64,000 nucleotides of DNA from Pollenia angustigena (GCA_930367215.1 OV884056.1:87369285-87433284); one strand, 5' to 3'; positions 34,907 to 46,825 are shown, counted from the stretch's first letter. Numbers and translations: made by a program. The notes: a model not told the origin generated them from the sequence alone.

Positions 34907-35657
34907 TAGGGATTGCTGTTCGGTTTTAACCGAAATCGAAATCGCGGTTTTAAATGCCTAAAAACCGAAACCGAAAAAAAAACTCGGTTTTAGCTTTTAC
35001 TTTAACAATATATTAATGTATGCTTAAAGAAATTGCAAATTATACGTAATACTCGAACTTCATATACAAAAACTTTAAACATAATTGTATTTCAAAATTC
35101 TTAAAATTCAAAACAAGAACTGAGAAGGACAAAAGTTACCTTTTTAAGTTTTAAGTAGACACCTTATTTGTGTGGAAGGGCCAGGCCAGGCCCAGGTGGA
35201 TACAATATGCACAAAATTTTCATTTGGACACTTTTTCTCATTTTCTTGTAACGAACACTTTGATTGAGGAATACATAAAGTTTCATTATAATAAACTTAG
35301 GGGGTAATTTTGTTGTTCACTTCACCTTGCGTTGAGAAAATTTTCATATAAAATTTTTTGAAATTTTTAAAATAAAAGTGAACAACAAAATTACCCCCTT
35401 AATAATTTTATAAAAAAAAAACTAGAAAAAAGTCTAAAATGCCTGGCCAGACTCAGGTACACACTTAAGGGCTAATAAAAGTTCCTTAATTGAAACAAAT
35501 AAAAATACATATAATAATATAAAAATATATATTTGTTTAAGTATGAAATTTAACTTTGATATGTTCAAAACCGAAAACCGAACCGAAACCTACCGGTTTT
35601 AATAATTTTAAAACCGAAACCACGGTTTTAAATTTTTACGGGTCTTAGCAAACTCTA
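34907..35657. mobile_element. Non-autonomous hAT element with exact 8-bp duplication
   Basis: TTACAGTT at 34899-34906 is repeated exactly at 35658-35665. The ends are TAG(G/A)G(A/T)TTGCT(G/A). Subterminal AACCGAAA motifs cluster near both ends (34924-34998, 35568-35628), a usual hAT feature. The 751-bp body has no transposase frame. A second, 3'-truncated copy in the same orientation begins at 35769. Confidence 0.85.
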
Positions 35658-35768
35658 TTACAGTTAACATTTACGAGTTCGCGTTGCGGAACGTAGTTTA
35701 ATCGTATATTAAGGGCTAATAAATCAATGTAAGTTAAACTCTCTTTTTGGTTTAAAATGTGTTTAAAC

Positions 35769-36370
35769 TAGAGATTGCTGTTCGGTTTTAACCGAAATCG
35801 AAACCGCGGATTTACTTTAAAAATATTTTTATGCTTAAAGAAATTGCAAATTTTACATAATACTGGAACTTCATATACAAAAACTTTATACATAACAGCT
35901 TGCAACAATGGCAAGGTATTTTAAAATTCTTAAAATTCAAAATAAATACTAAGAAGAACAAATGTTCCCTTTTTGACTCTTAAGTAGACACTTAATTTGT
36001 CTGGCACAAACTACCACCTGGGCCTAGCTGGGACCAATAGTATTTTGTATGGAGTTTTTGTGGCTATAGAAAAAACTCACACTAACGAACCCCTGGGTAA
36101 TGCTGGGACTGCTTTTATATGCGTGGAGTTTTATGGCTATAGCAGGAAAATTTTGTCGGAAAGAGTAATAATTCTTCGAAAAAACAGTAAAGAAAGAATT
36201 CTTATGTGTTGCATATGCTTTTTGATACGTTTCATTTTGATTTTATTAACTACAGTACATACATACATATATAATAGGGCACAATATGAACAAAATTTTC
36301 TTTTGGCCAATTGCGACGCCCACGATGTTTACACTTTTTTCTCATTTTCTTGTAAAAACATTTTGATCGG
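35769..36370. mobile_element. Second copy of the 34907 hAT element, right end missing
   Basis: It starts TAGAGATTGCTGTTCGGTTT and follows the first copy through AGAAATTGCAAATT, CTTCATATACAAAAACTTTA and CTCATTTTCTTGTAA. Sequence similarity ends near 36365, where AACCG/ATTAACCG motifs of a different hAT element begin. It carries extra internal sequence (about 36000-36270) not in the first copy, including the 125-codon frame, which I do not take as a gene. Confidence 0.65.
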
Positions 36371-36726
36371 TTAAATTAAAATTGGCTTTTTTCGATTAAC
36401 GATTAAACCGGTTAAGTTCAGTCGGTTAACCGATTAACCGATGTAATAAAATTTCAAATTTGGGTGAGTTCAAAAACGTTAGTTGCAAAAGAATTCACTT
36501 TTTAAATGCATTCTACAATGCCTCCGTGTACAATTTTACAACGTTTTCTGTACCAAAGTTCACCAAAATGTTACCTTTGTGCACCAAAAAAGTTGTGTTT
36601 AGAAATATTTTTTCATACAATATGTTTCCTCCTAGAAATAAATTCTTAAAATTCAGTATAAAAAAAGGAATGAAGGAATTCGGAAATAAAATTTTTTGCC
36701 GAATGGTCGGTGCTAAGCTTTGTTAA

Positions 36727-37228
36727 GGACCAAATACACTTGTCAAATGCTTGACATCAAGCTCGTGTACGTGTGCTTGAAATTAGAACATACATTTGCT
36801 GGATGAGCTGTCAAGCATTCATTTTGCATTTTATTTTGAAGTGACAACAGCAGGAGCAAAAAATATTAAAATATAGATAAAAAGTGTTGAATTGTGATTA
36901 CATACTTTTAACTGTGTTGCTTTTTAATAAATAAAAAAAGAATTGAAGAAAAGAAGGAGAAAATTATTAAATAACATTGTTTTTCCTCCAAAGCATTTTT
37001 TTGTTTTTCATCCGACATTTTTAGTGTCTGTTCGGTTTGAAATCACGTTTAAAGTGTGTGGGTGCTTGAAGAGTAACGGCAATACATTCATCAAAATCAC
37101 TCGTCAAGCATGCTAAATATCTAAATTTTTTGATTTTCCATCAAGCATCGTCAGTGTCACACATACAAACTCATTTTCACTAATACTACCTTAATGCTGG
37201 ATGGGAATTTGACCAGTGTATTTTGGCC
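36727..37228. mobile_element. ~502-bp MITE inside the hAT remnant
   Basis: The left end GGACCAAATACACTTGTCAA and the right-end complement GGCCAAAATACACTGGTCAA are inverted repeats. Inside, CAAGCAT / ATGCTTG motifs recur in both orientations (36746, 36804, 37097, 37142). The target duplication is unclear. Confidence 0.6.
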
Positions 37229-37342
37229 TTTAGGAACAGAAGAAACTCTCAATAGTAACACAAGCAATCTTTTGACGGAATTAACTAAAACAATTTGAAG
37301 TGTTAAAAATTTTAAAAATTAAAACAGGACTTTAAAAGCATA

Positions 37343-37558
37343 ATGGAATATTTTATATGTTTAGAGAAATCTAGGAAAAGGACTGAGAATTTTGATATTC
37401 TGTATTATTGGTTGCTTTCGATTTCTGCAACATCTACGATAAGTAAAAGAATTTTTTCCAAGTCAACATTTATCAAAACTAAAGAAAAGAGTCGCTTAAA
37501 TCCTAAACATTTTAACCAAATTAATTTTCTAAAAGATTATTTTAGAAGATCTCCTTAA
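37343..37558 (+). pseudogene. hAT transposase C-terminal dimerisation domain, relic
   Basis: 71 residues including FDILYYW, then LSISATSTISKRIFSKSTFI, then EKSRLNPKHFNQINFLK. The pattern D.L.yW, (I/S)pATS..SeR.FSk.g, kr.RL.p......FL is the hAT dimerisation domain that closes Ac/hobo/Tam3-type transposases. The usual YP.LS..A spacer between the W and the ATS block is missing. The DDE catalytic domain and zinc finger are absent, although 37255-37300 (TSNLLTELTK) may be decayed upstream coding. The start ATG is arbitrary: it is an internal fragment. Its location between ATTAACCG clusters assigns it to the 36371-39412 element. Confidence 0.75.
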
Positions 37559-37696
37559 ACTATTTAAATTACTAATAAAATTATCTCACAGTTTATTTTT
37601 GAATAAAAAAATAATATGTATTGATTAAAAAATATGTATTACATTGTTATGAATTATTTTTTGTTTGCTCGTTTTGGTTCAAGAATTGTTATGTTA

Positions 37697-39225
37697 TTAT
37701 TATACCCTTCACCACAGGTGGAAAAGGGTATATATAAGTTTGTCATTCCGTTTGTAATTTCTACAATATTGATCTTAGACCCTATAAAGTATATATATTC
37801 TGGGTCCTTATGAGGAGAGAAGTTGATTTAACGATATCCGTCCGTCTGTCCGTCCGTCCGTCTGTCCGTCTGTCCGTCTTACGCTTGATATGTGTTTTCC
37901 GGGAAAACCAGACATGATAGCGGCTAGGTTGTTTTACATTTATGTCACATATAGTCCACCATTTCGTGCTATTGAAATTCAGCAAGATCGGTTCACAAAT
38001 GGCTGAGATATGATCAAAAAACCACGACTGCCTCTAATTTTTTCCAAAAATCCCTTGTTGTTGTATTTTTATTGCTTTTTTCTGTATATCTGGAGAACGG
38101 TAAGAGCCAAAGTTTCCAAATTAGGTACACACATTTAAGTTGTCAATACACACCACCCTACAAAATGTGGGCGGGATTGGAGAAGTGGGCGTGGTACCTC
38201 CCGTACAAAAAAAAATTAAAAATTGTATAAAAACCTAAATTTTAGGGCTGTCATATGTCCTATGGATATGACTTATATACCAAAATATCGGAAATTTTTG
38301 GTAGAACATATTTTATAAAGAACTCGGGAAAATCGGTTCAGATACAAAAAAGTTTTTTAAATACCCATTTTCGGTAACCATGGATCTTCCCGAGTCCAAG
38401 TTTTATAACACAAATAAATGGTAAATTTCTTGCTAAACACGTCGGTATATAAATCTGTCAAATCGGTTAAAAAATGGCTGAGTTATAAAATACTGAAATC
38501 CCAAAAGTTACTCTTTTTATAATTAAGTTTGTTTTTTTTTATAATTAAGTTTGCTTAAATATGACCTATTCATACGTTTTAGATATCAAAATATCGGAAA
38601 TCTTTAGAAAAACTCGGAAACTTAGAAAAAAAGTAATGTCAAAAATATAGTTTTTTTTTATATGCCTAAAAGCCAATTTAATGGAAATATTATTTTTAAG
38701 CACGTTGGTATATAAATCTGCCAAATCGGTTAAAAATGGTTAAGTTATGTGCAAAATACTCCAAAAAAGGACTAAAAACATTAACATTTTTATAAAAGCT
38801 AAAATTTTAGAGCTGTATTATGACCTATTCATACGTTTTAGATATCAAAATATCGGAAATCTTTAGAAAAACTCGGAAACTTAGAAAAAAAGTAATGTCA
38901 AAAATATAGTTTTTTTTTAATACCTATTTTCGTGAACCATAGAACTTCCCGACTACAAGTTTTATCACCAAAGTAAATGGTAATTTTATACTTTAAGATG
39001 TCTGTATGACCAAATACTGAAATTCGATCAAAACTTAACGTGCTATATATTAATTAAACTTTTAATATATTTAATAGCACGTAATCATGTGTAAATAATT
39101 AAATAAAACTAAACTATATATATTTTATAAATATAAATATATATATAAACTTCTGTTCTTTCCAAACCATGGTGAAGGGTATATAAGATTCGGCATAGCC
39201 GAATATAGCACTCTTACTTGTTTTT
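37697..39225 (+). mobile_element. mini-me/DINE-1-like element, + orientation
   Basis: Begins TATACCCTTCACCACAGGTG with GGGTATATATAAGTTTGTCA, then a (GTCC/GTCT)n tract at 37838-37878, and ends GGCATAGCCGAATATAGCAC followed by TCTTACTTG. The body has GTGGGCGGGATTGG / GTGGGCGTGG and several ATATCGGAAAT units. A block of about 98 bp (38561-38659) is repeated, apparently without change, at 38820-38918, which indicates recent internal duplication or conversion. No protein. Confidence 0.8.
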
Positions 39226-39412
39226 TTTTCTAATTAACTCCAAATAATAAATAATTTTTAATTTTTATTTATTAAAATTACTTAATTTATAAAAAAACTT
39301 TATTAATCGGTTAACCGATCAATTACATAATTAACCGATTAAACCAAAACCTCGATTAATTAATCGAGCGATTAACCGATTAAAGTAAAAGCCCGATTAC
39401 ATGAATGCCCTA

Positions 39413-39719
39413 ATTAATGCCTAATTTTTTATTATTTCTCAGATGAATTTATTTGGAATATAAGAACAAACAAAACACAACTGTTTTTGTTCTATTTAAA
39501 TTCCAAATTTTAAAGCAACAACAACATATCAAATAATCGTAATATACTCGTACTACTCTAAAGTTATCCAAAGCTTAAAAATATCAGCTATCGAATAAAT
39601 GTTCTATACATATCGTTGGCTTAATATGCAAACCTGCTAAATCCACTTTTTAAGTAAATAGAGATTTTGATGCCGTTTGGTAGAGAAAGATACGCCTCGT
39701 CGACCAGTATGTAGTTTTT
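39413..39719. other. AT-rich spacer, no feature seen
   Basis: No repeats or frames of note. Confidence 0.35.
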
Positions 39720-41340
39720 CTTTAGTTATATTTTGGTTTTTCACTCCTGTAAAATTTAATTTTCTATAGAAAACTCAATCGATAACTAATATTTTATAGA
39801 AAAAATTGCATCGATAACTGATATTTGCTTTAAATAATTCTTTGATAACTGAAAATTACAATAGAAAATTGAATCGATAACTGAATTATTAATAATTAGA
39901 AAATGGAATCTATAACTGATAGTTTTTATAGAAAATTTCTTTGAGAACTGATATATATTATAGAAAAAATTTCATCGATAACTAATATTTGCTATAGAAA
40001 ATATCTTTGATATTTAACTGAAAAATTTGAGTGGAATATTGAATCGATAAATGAAATTTTTTATAGAAAATAAGTAAAATTTTTTATTTTTTTTCTATAA
40101 AAATTTTCAGTTATCAAAGAAATTTTCTATAGAAAATATCAGTTATCGATTCAATATTCTATAGAAAATTTTAATTATCGATTCCATTTTCTATTTCTTT
40201 CATAACTGATATTTTCTATAGAAAATTTCCTTGATAACTGAAATTTTCTTTATAAAACTGGATCGATAGCCGAAATTTTTTTTATAAAATATTGCTTTGG
40301 AAACTTATATTTTCATCGATAACTGATATTTTTATAGACAATTTTATCGATAACTGATATTTTCTATAAAAAATTTCATCGATAACTGATATTTTCTGTA
40401 GAATATTTCATGGACAACTTATATTTCTATAGGAAATTTCATCGATAACTGATAATTTTTATAGAAAATTTTATCGATAACTGATTTCCTAAAGCAAATT
40501 TCATTGTTAACTGTTATATTCTACAGAAAATAACTGACTTTTTTAAAAATATGTAACAATAACTGAAATTTGCTATTAGCAATTGAATCGATAACTGCTT
40601 TTTTATAGTATATTTTATTGTTAACTGGCCTTTTTTGTAGCAAATTTTATTGTTTACTGATATTTATTATAGAAAATTTCATCGATAACTGATATTTTTT
40701 ATAAAAAATGTTATCGATAACTTATATTTTCTATAAAAAATTTCATCGAAAACTGATATTTTCTGTAGAAAATTTCATCGATAACTGATGTTGCTATAGA
40801 AAATTTCATCGAAAACTGATATTTTCTTTAGAAAATTTCATCGATAACTGATTTCTTAAAGCAAATTTCGTTCTTAACTGTAATATTCTACAGAAAATAG
40901 CTGAAATTTTTTTGAAAATATGCAATGCTAACTGAAATTTGCTATTAAAAATTGAATCACTGATATTTTTTATAGCAAATTTAATTGTTAACTGATATTT
41001 TCTATAGAAAATTTCATCGATAACTGATATTTTTTATAGAAAATTTTACGATTACAAACTGATATTTTATTTAGAAAATTTAATCGATAACTGATATTTA
41101 TTTAGAAAACGTCATCGATAACATATATTTTCTATAGAAAATTTCATCGATAACTTATATTTTCTACAGAAAATTTCATCGATAACTGATTTTTTAAAGC
41201 AAATTTTCTACAGAAAATAACTGAAATTTTTTTTAAAAATATGCATCGATAAGTGAAATTTGCTATTAGAAATTAAATCGATAACTGAAATTTTCTGTAG
41301 AAAATTTAATCGATAACTACAAAAAATTTAATTGGTAGGC
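39720..41340. repeat. Degenerate ~31-32-bp tandem array with CGATAAC core
   Basis: The unit is TTTTCTATAGAAAA (a 14-bp palindrome) plus ATTTCATCGATAACTGATA. I count about 21 exact CGATAAC occurrences on the plus strand plus many one-base variants. Units are diverged by point changes and small indels. A block at about 40085-40200 runs in the opposite orientation (AGTTATCGATT, TCAGTTATC). TATCGATA, the insect DRE consensus, occurs three times (40347, 40474 and 40704, each within a base or two). There is no coding potential. Confidence 0.85.
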
Positions 41341-42974
41341 TTTATTTTTTAAATAAATTTATGAAATCGAAAACATTTCTTTAGAAAATAATTGTAATAT
41401 GTATTTACATACATACATATGTTGGAGATTTCTGTAAGTTAAATCATGTTTAATATAGAAGATTCGCTTGAGGGTTGGCCATTTCTTCTTTAATGTTGCA
41501 ATCATATGCTGTGAAGATCCGTTTGTATTCATTATCGTTTAAACTCTAAGTCTTATGATCATTTGCCATTTAAAAGTGATCTGTTGTGCCTGGCTGTCTG
41601 TCCGACTATTTGCTCTGGTACATGCAACTTAACATCCGTCTGGCGAAAAAATTCAATTTCAATTTCCATTTCATTTTCAATAACTTGCTTTGGTTTTTTT
41701 CTGTTTCTTTTTATTTAATTTTAAGTAAGAATTGTTACGATATTCTTCCATTTGGTAGGCGTTATGGTTTAGTTGTTCTCTTCAAACATGTAAACAAGGA
41801 GTACAAGTTGTGCAAACGTTCTGCAAAAATTTGATTCATATACATACAACCGTAAAATAACATGATTTTGTTGGCATTTACACGAAAACCGTTTGGTACA
41901 AACTACACAGCTGAGGCAGTAAAATTATATGCAGAGGTTAGATAGAATTGATTCTTTAGATTTACCCCCATCCCTAATGATCTTAAATAATAAATAAGGT
42001 TTAGAGGCTGTATTTTCACTGTGTCACACCCCTGAAACTAAAGGCTCTGCCCTTATTCAGGGCTTTTTACCAAAAAAATAATCGTTAATTTTCTTACAAA
42101 AATTTTTTGAAAGAAAACTTCAAGTTTCAAACATGTTCCTATTGAAATTTGGAAACTTATAAAAATTTAATAGAAAGCACTTTGAATTGTAAGAAACCTA
42201 AATTGCATTTAAGTCTTTTAAATCTCTGCTCTCAGCACTCAGAATACACTCAGAATACACATTTAATTTAAAGAAAAAAATGTCACCTTTTAGCATGGGA
42301 AAATATTTTACCAGTACAACTACTTCTTTATAGTTAAAAAACAAAAAAGCATAAAGCAAAATAGCAACTAAACAAGCGAAAAAACCCAATCTCTTGGAAT
42401 ATTCATTCATACAGCTTACAATAGTACAAGTCTGTGTTTCTCAACCTCAATCATCATGGTCACCCTAATTGCATTATCCAATGCAACCAGCAACAAACAA
42501 AAACCAAAACAACTGTCCAATCATTCATTTTTATCCACGGAGTTTTTGCTACAAAATGAAAAAACTTAGAGAATAGAGACGAACGAAACGTAACGAAATT
42601 GCTTTTTATACCGCTGCTCATGCGTGCTTCTTGCCCATGCTACACGTACGTTGAAGTGCATACTTGTACCGAGTGTGTGGATGAAATGGATGGGATATTG
42701 TGTCATGGATACAAAAATGCATGCACTTGTGGATGGATGTGTTGTAGTAGTGGTGTTTGGTAGCAGAAGTACAACTGTAGTATGAGTACAGCTATTTTAG
42801 CGGTGTTAACTCATTACCATGTCATGTGAAAAATCCATTCATTCTTTTTGTCGATTTATTTTCGTTTTTGCTGTGCTTTTGTTTGTCACTTAAAATAGCA
42901 CTGCTATAAATATGAATAGTATAATAGTAAATACGAGGGTGAATTCAAAAGTCACTGTGCTAAGTTATATTTAG
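41341..42974. other. AT-rich stretch without repeats, no gene seen
   Basis: The plus-strand 82-codon frame at 41586-41834 and minus-strand 70-codon frame at 42198-42410 carry no known domain. The latter includes a hydrophobic stretch but lacks context. Nothing else is recognisable. Confidence 0.3.
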
Positions 42975-43268
42975 CCAAAAAATTGTTTACAAACAATTTT
43001 TTTGGTGATGAATTTTCTTGACGAAAATTTTGTTGTTGCGTATTAGAATAAGATGGTTTTACTAAATTTGTAAACAATAGTTTTATATAAGAAATTTTTT
43101 TTGCGATAAATTCTCTGCAAGAAAATTTTATTTTAACAAAATTTTCTATAAAAAATAAAAAAATTATTTATAAGGATATTAATTTGGCGATCAATATTTT
43201 AATAAAAAAAATTTAGTGGTTAAGTTAGTGGTAAATTTCCTATAACAAAATTTGTTTGGCGATATTCC
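42975..43268. repeat. Degenerate ~30-bp array (GGCGATAAATTTTCT)
   Basis: Repeats of TTTGGCGAT(A/C)AA and TTTTCTATAA(G/A)AAAATTT recur. It resembles the array at 45310-45610. The G-rich block 43270-45309 lies between the two, as if inserted into one original array. It shares the TTTTCTATA(A)GAAAA core with the 39720-41340 array. Confidence 0.6.
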
Positions 43269-43269
43269 C

Positions 43270-45309
43270 CCGGCGGATTTTCTGTGCCTCTCAGGGACGT
43301 AGCAAAGCATCTAGAGGATCATCAATCTCTTGATGTTACAATGACGACTGAATTGTGTACTCTTGTGGACTAAATGAAAGAGCGTAAGAATGCGTGTGAA
43401 GATTGTGTGTGAATTAATTTCCACAATTGTGGTATGGGCTGGACACCAATGTGTTACATTTACTGTAGAATACAGGTTTGGTTAATGCCTATAATCCGAA
43501 AGGACTAAAAATTAACTGACCTAGCGCCCGGCAGCGGGAACGACATGGAAAAGACATTAAGAGGTATCTGAAGAATTTTTCTTTTCCGCTGTAGAGATGG
43601 GCGACCAGTGATGTCTTTTTAGGAGAGATATGGTTTATAGACTTGAGGAGCATGACATTTATATTGTGTCGATATTCTTCCCAGGCACATTGAAAATCTA
43701 TGGGAGAAATCAGGTCTAATCAGCCTGTACTGGCAAAGGCTGGCTCCTGAAGTCTTCATTATTCCATGGGATCGAAAGTTTACCCTAGTCCTTTATATTC
43801 TGGTGCAACGGGCGTCAGTTACCCCGATACTTTGAAGAAGACTGACTATTGATTGAGGACTCCGAGGGAATGCTTTCTTGAGATCAGGGTTTAAAAAACT
43901 GCAGTCGAAACCAAAAACTGTCGAACAAAAAACGAACATTTGTGTACAACTTCTCGCTTTTTGAGTTGGTTTGACAGCGAATGTTTACATTTAATGAATC
44001 AGAAGTAAAAGCAACAGTTTTTTGTTTTGGCCAATGACAGCTGAAGAAGTGGTAGAAACGGCAGTTTTTCTACTTTGACTGCAATTTTTTAAACACTGCT
44101 TGAGATAAGTTTTGTGCGTTTAGCATTTTTATTAGAAGGTAAAAAGAGGTTTGTGAAGTGGAGTGCAGTGCGTTGGTGGTGAAGGCTTGTGATTCAATGA
44201 AAGGTCGAATCAGTCGAACACGATGAGACCTGGATTTTGGGCTGAACGATAGTTGAGGAATCGTTTAAGCGAGCTGAAACGATGATTGTTAAAACACAGT
44301 AGTTGTGGAGCGAACGAAGTAATGTTGCAACGTTTTCGAACTGCATACCTGGAACTGGAGTACTGCATAGGATCAGGGTAAAAGGATCGGGGAAGTTGTT
44401 GATTTTGTGAAGAGATTAAAAATTGAGAGAATGGTGTGAGTAAAGTTCGTTGGTGGTGCATGCTGGTAGTGATGTTGAATAAAAGGCCGAACCGGTTTGT
44501 TAGTCCCGAATACGGCGAGGACTTGAATGTTAAGCAGACAAATGTTGCATAACCGTTTGGTAGATAGTTGGGCGGTGATAGTCGGGGTTATACAACAAAG
44601 AGTCAAGAGACCCTGTTGGTTGGAATGTTTTGGTCGATGGCCTGTTGCAATAGTCAGAGAAGACTGAAATTGATGAACTGGTGAATCAGATGAATGGTGA
44701 TGCTGATTTATGGTGAAGGTCAAGTAGTAAGTCAAGTGTTGTGTGTAGATTGAAGGGTTGAAGTACGTGTCAAAAAAAGTGTGCTTGATCGACTGTTGAA
44801 AAATACAGAGAAGCCCGTATAGACTAGTGAAGAACTGGATGTTGAAAGCTGATCAAAGGTTAAGGTACCGGTAAAGCAGAAGTTGACTATCTTATGAAAT
44901 GTATATCTCACAGAATTGTGTTCTTGCATAGATAGTGCCCTTGGCGATCACGTAAAGGCTGTGGTCTAGAAATAAAAACATAGGAAGAGAGTTCCTGTCC
45001 TAAATGAGAGCTTGTGATAATTAAAATTTTGGGAATGGAACTTTCGGCGCTATTGCTATTTAACAGATGCTGCTGACTATTCTCATGCAGTGATGTTTTA
45101 ATAGCACAAGCTCCTAAACAAGGGGTGAGAGTATGATTTTAGCTATATTATGCACTCAAATTAATGCCTATGTGTGTTGGTTGTGCCTACACTTTGGGGA
45201 GTTTGGTAAACGTATAGTTTATCACCCAGTGGTTAAGATCCACTATGACATGAGGCCAAAATGGCGGTGCTTATGCAAATATGTTCCCACAATATATTTA
45301 GCTATATAT
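43270..45309 (+). repeat. Unclassified G-rich, C-poor repeat, ~2 kb, with hAT MITE inside
   Basis: Sequence composition changes sharply: the plus strand becomes rich in G, T and A and poor in C, especially 44100-45000. The last 250 bases (TGACTATTCTCATG, CTCCTAAACAAG, ACCCAGTGGTTAAG) match blocks at 52325, 52920 and 53380-53520, so it belongs to the family spread over 51.7-53.6 kb. Minus-strand frames (44210-44929) are chance results of the skew. I recognise no protein and cannot place the family. A retrotransposon untranslated region or a non-coding repeat are both possible. Confidence 0.55.
43885..44098. mobile_element. 214-bp hAT MITE with exact 8-bp duplication
   Basis: CTTGAGAT at 43877-43884 is repeated exactly at 44099-44106. 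The ends are CAG(G/T)GTTTAAAAAA(C/T)TGCAGTC. CAG-type ends and an 8-bp duplication define the hAT superfamily. There is no coding sequence. Confidence 0.9.
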
Positions 45310-45626
45310 TTTCTATAATAAAATTATTTGCAGATAAATGTTAAACATTTCCTGGGAATATTTAGTTGGCGATCAATTTTTTATAAGACAATTATGTGAG
45401 CGATTATAATAAAATAATTTAGTTGGGGTTAAATTTTCTATAAGAAACTTAAGTTTTCGTTAAATGTTCTACCTATAGGAAAATTAAGTTGGCGTAATTT
45501 TTTTTATGCAGTTGACGGTTGACGGAAAATTTTTTTGAAGAAAATTAGTTTGGCGTTAAATTTTCTACACTAAAATTTTGTTGGCTTTTAATTTTAAAAA
45601 ATAACAATTAGTTTTCTATTTAAACA
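45310..45626. repeat. Degenerate ~30-bp array, right part
   Basis: Continues the AGTTGGCGAT / AAATTTTCTATAAG repeats of 42975-43268. The hAT element at 45635-46825 is inserted at its right edge. Confidence 0.55.
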
Positions 45627-45634
45627 CTTTATAC

Positions 45635-46825
45635 CAGCGGTCACCAACTATTTTCATTTGGGGTCTGTTTTTTAAAAAATCGCGACCGTCGCGGTCCGGA
45701 AGGTAATAAACTGAACTATTTAAATAATATGTTGAGATACTGTAGCAATGGACAAATAAAACGAATGGGTTTCGGTGTATTATTTTATTAAATAATAAAC
45801 AAATGCTTTGAATTAAAAGAAGTATGTACAATATTTTTACAATATTAATAAGAAAAAATGACATTTTTTGTCTTGGACTATCTATCAGTCTGTAGTTTGA
45901 AGTATAGCTTGGTCAGGCTATTCTCATTAAATCTTGGTGACGTTTATCGGCAAGTCTGTTCAGGAATATATTTTTAATGAAGTTCTTCTTAGAAAATGCT
46001 TCAAGGCTAATTTTTTTAATTCTGGATATTTATAAGCATAAACCAATTTTATCCAAAACTTCCTATTTTTGGTGTTTTAAAACTGTATTTTCTTGGAAAT
46101 CGATCATTTCCATCAGAAGAGAAGCTTTATTACTCCCGAAAATATTTGCAGCTTCATTACTCCATTCATTCCCAGGATTCAGACAGTAAATGTTACTGAG
46201 GATATCGACATTTCCAATATGCTTTAAATCTGCGAATCTGTTTTCTTATTCCGATTTCAGATCCTCAATGAACGTCTTGTATTAGACGACGTCAAGCTTG
46301 TTGTCATTGCAGATTTTTTTTAAATTAGGGAAGTGTAGGCGTTCATTATCCAGATCAATGTTGAAAAGATCAAGTTTTCGCAAAAAGCTTTTTTTTCTGT
46401 CAGGAGTTTTGCACTGGTTCTCAGTAGGTGAACTAGTTCTTATTTAGCCCCAACCTTTGCTGGTGCACCGTCGATAGTTACTGATAAAAGCTTTTTTTAA
46501 TTCCAACTTATTTTAACGAAATAATCACCGCGTCCATCATGTCTTCTCCTCGGGTTCTTCCTATTAACGGCAAAATAATTAATAGCTCCTCACAAAGATG
46601 ACATGAATATTACTTATAAAATTGTTTGTGTTTTTTTTTTTGCATAGGTTTCCCTTTTACTTGTTATTTAACGGATCATCACCAAAGGCTAATGTCGAGA
46701 CGAAAATATTTCTAATGAATTTGTTGTAACATTATGTAAAATATTTTGTATTGTTAACACAAGGTCCGCATAAAATAGGTTTACGGTCCGGATTCGGACC
46801 GCGGTCCGCCAGTTGGTGACCCCTG
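45635..46825 (-). mobile_element. 1191-bp hAT element with exact 8-bp duplication
   Basis: CTTTATAC at 45627-45634 is repeated exactly at 46826-46833. The ends are CAG(C/G)GGTCACCAACT. The right subterminal region carries GGTCCG/CGGACC motifs (46763-46809), with related GCGACCGTCGCGGTCCGG near the left end (45681-45701). It carries a dead transposase fragment on the minus strand. Confidence 0.9.
45862..46340 (-). pseudogene. hAT transposase C-terminal region, broken
   Basis: On the minus strand one frame near 46190-46080 reads CLNPGNEWSNEAANIF, then SLLMEMIDFQENTVLKHQK and a stop. Further on (46005-45870) it reads ISLEAFSKKNFIKN, NRLADKRHQDLMRIA, a stop, then PSYTSNYRLI. The order ...L(L/Q)ME(L/M)IDfQ.....K then ...NRL.D..hqDLMRIA.psYt.NY is the C-terminal pattern of the hAT group that includes ZBED- and GTF2IRD2-like transposases. 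The segment with the conserved FGSTY.CE.lFS.M is shortened. At least three stops and the absence of the catalytic domain make it a pseudogene. Confidence 0.7.

Larger units (their letters stand above)
36371..39412. mobile_element. Decayed hAT element (ATTAACCG repeats) split by later insertions
   Basis: Clusters of TTAACCGATTAACCG lie at 36393-36443 (left) and 39302-39387 (right). The right terminus reads GCCCGATTACATGAATGCCC followed by TA. Between them is a hAT dimerisation-domain relic (37343-37558), interrupted by a MITE (36727-37228) on its left and a mini-me (37697-39225) on its right. The left terminus is not clear. Confidence 0.55.

Noticed and set aside
44210..44929. Minus-strand frames of 65-120 codons, histidine/serine/threonine rich
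   Set aside because: They are the complement of a G-rich, C-poor block, which lowers stop-codon frequency on that strand. No domain is recognisable.
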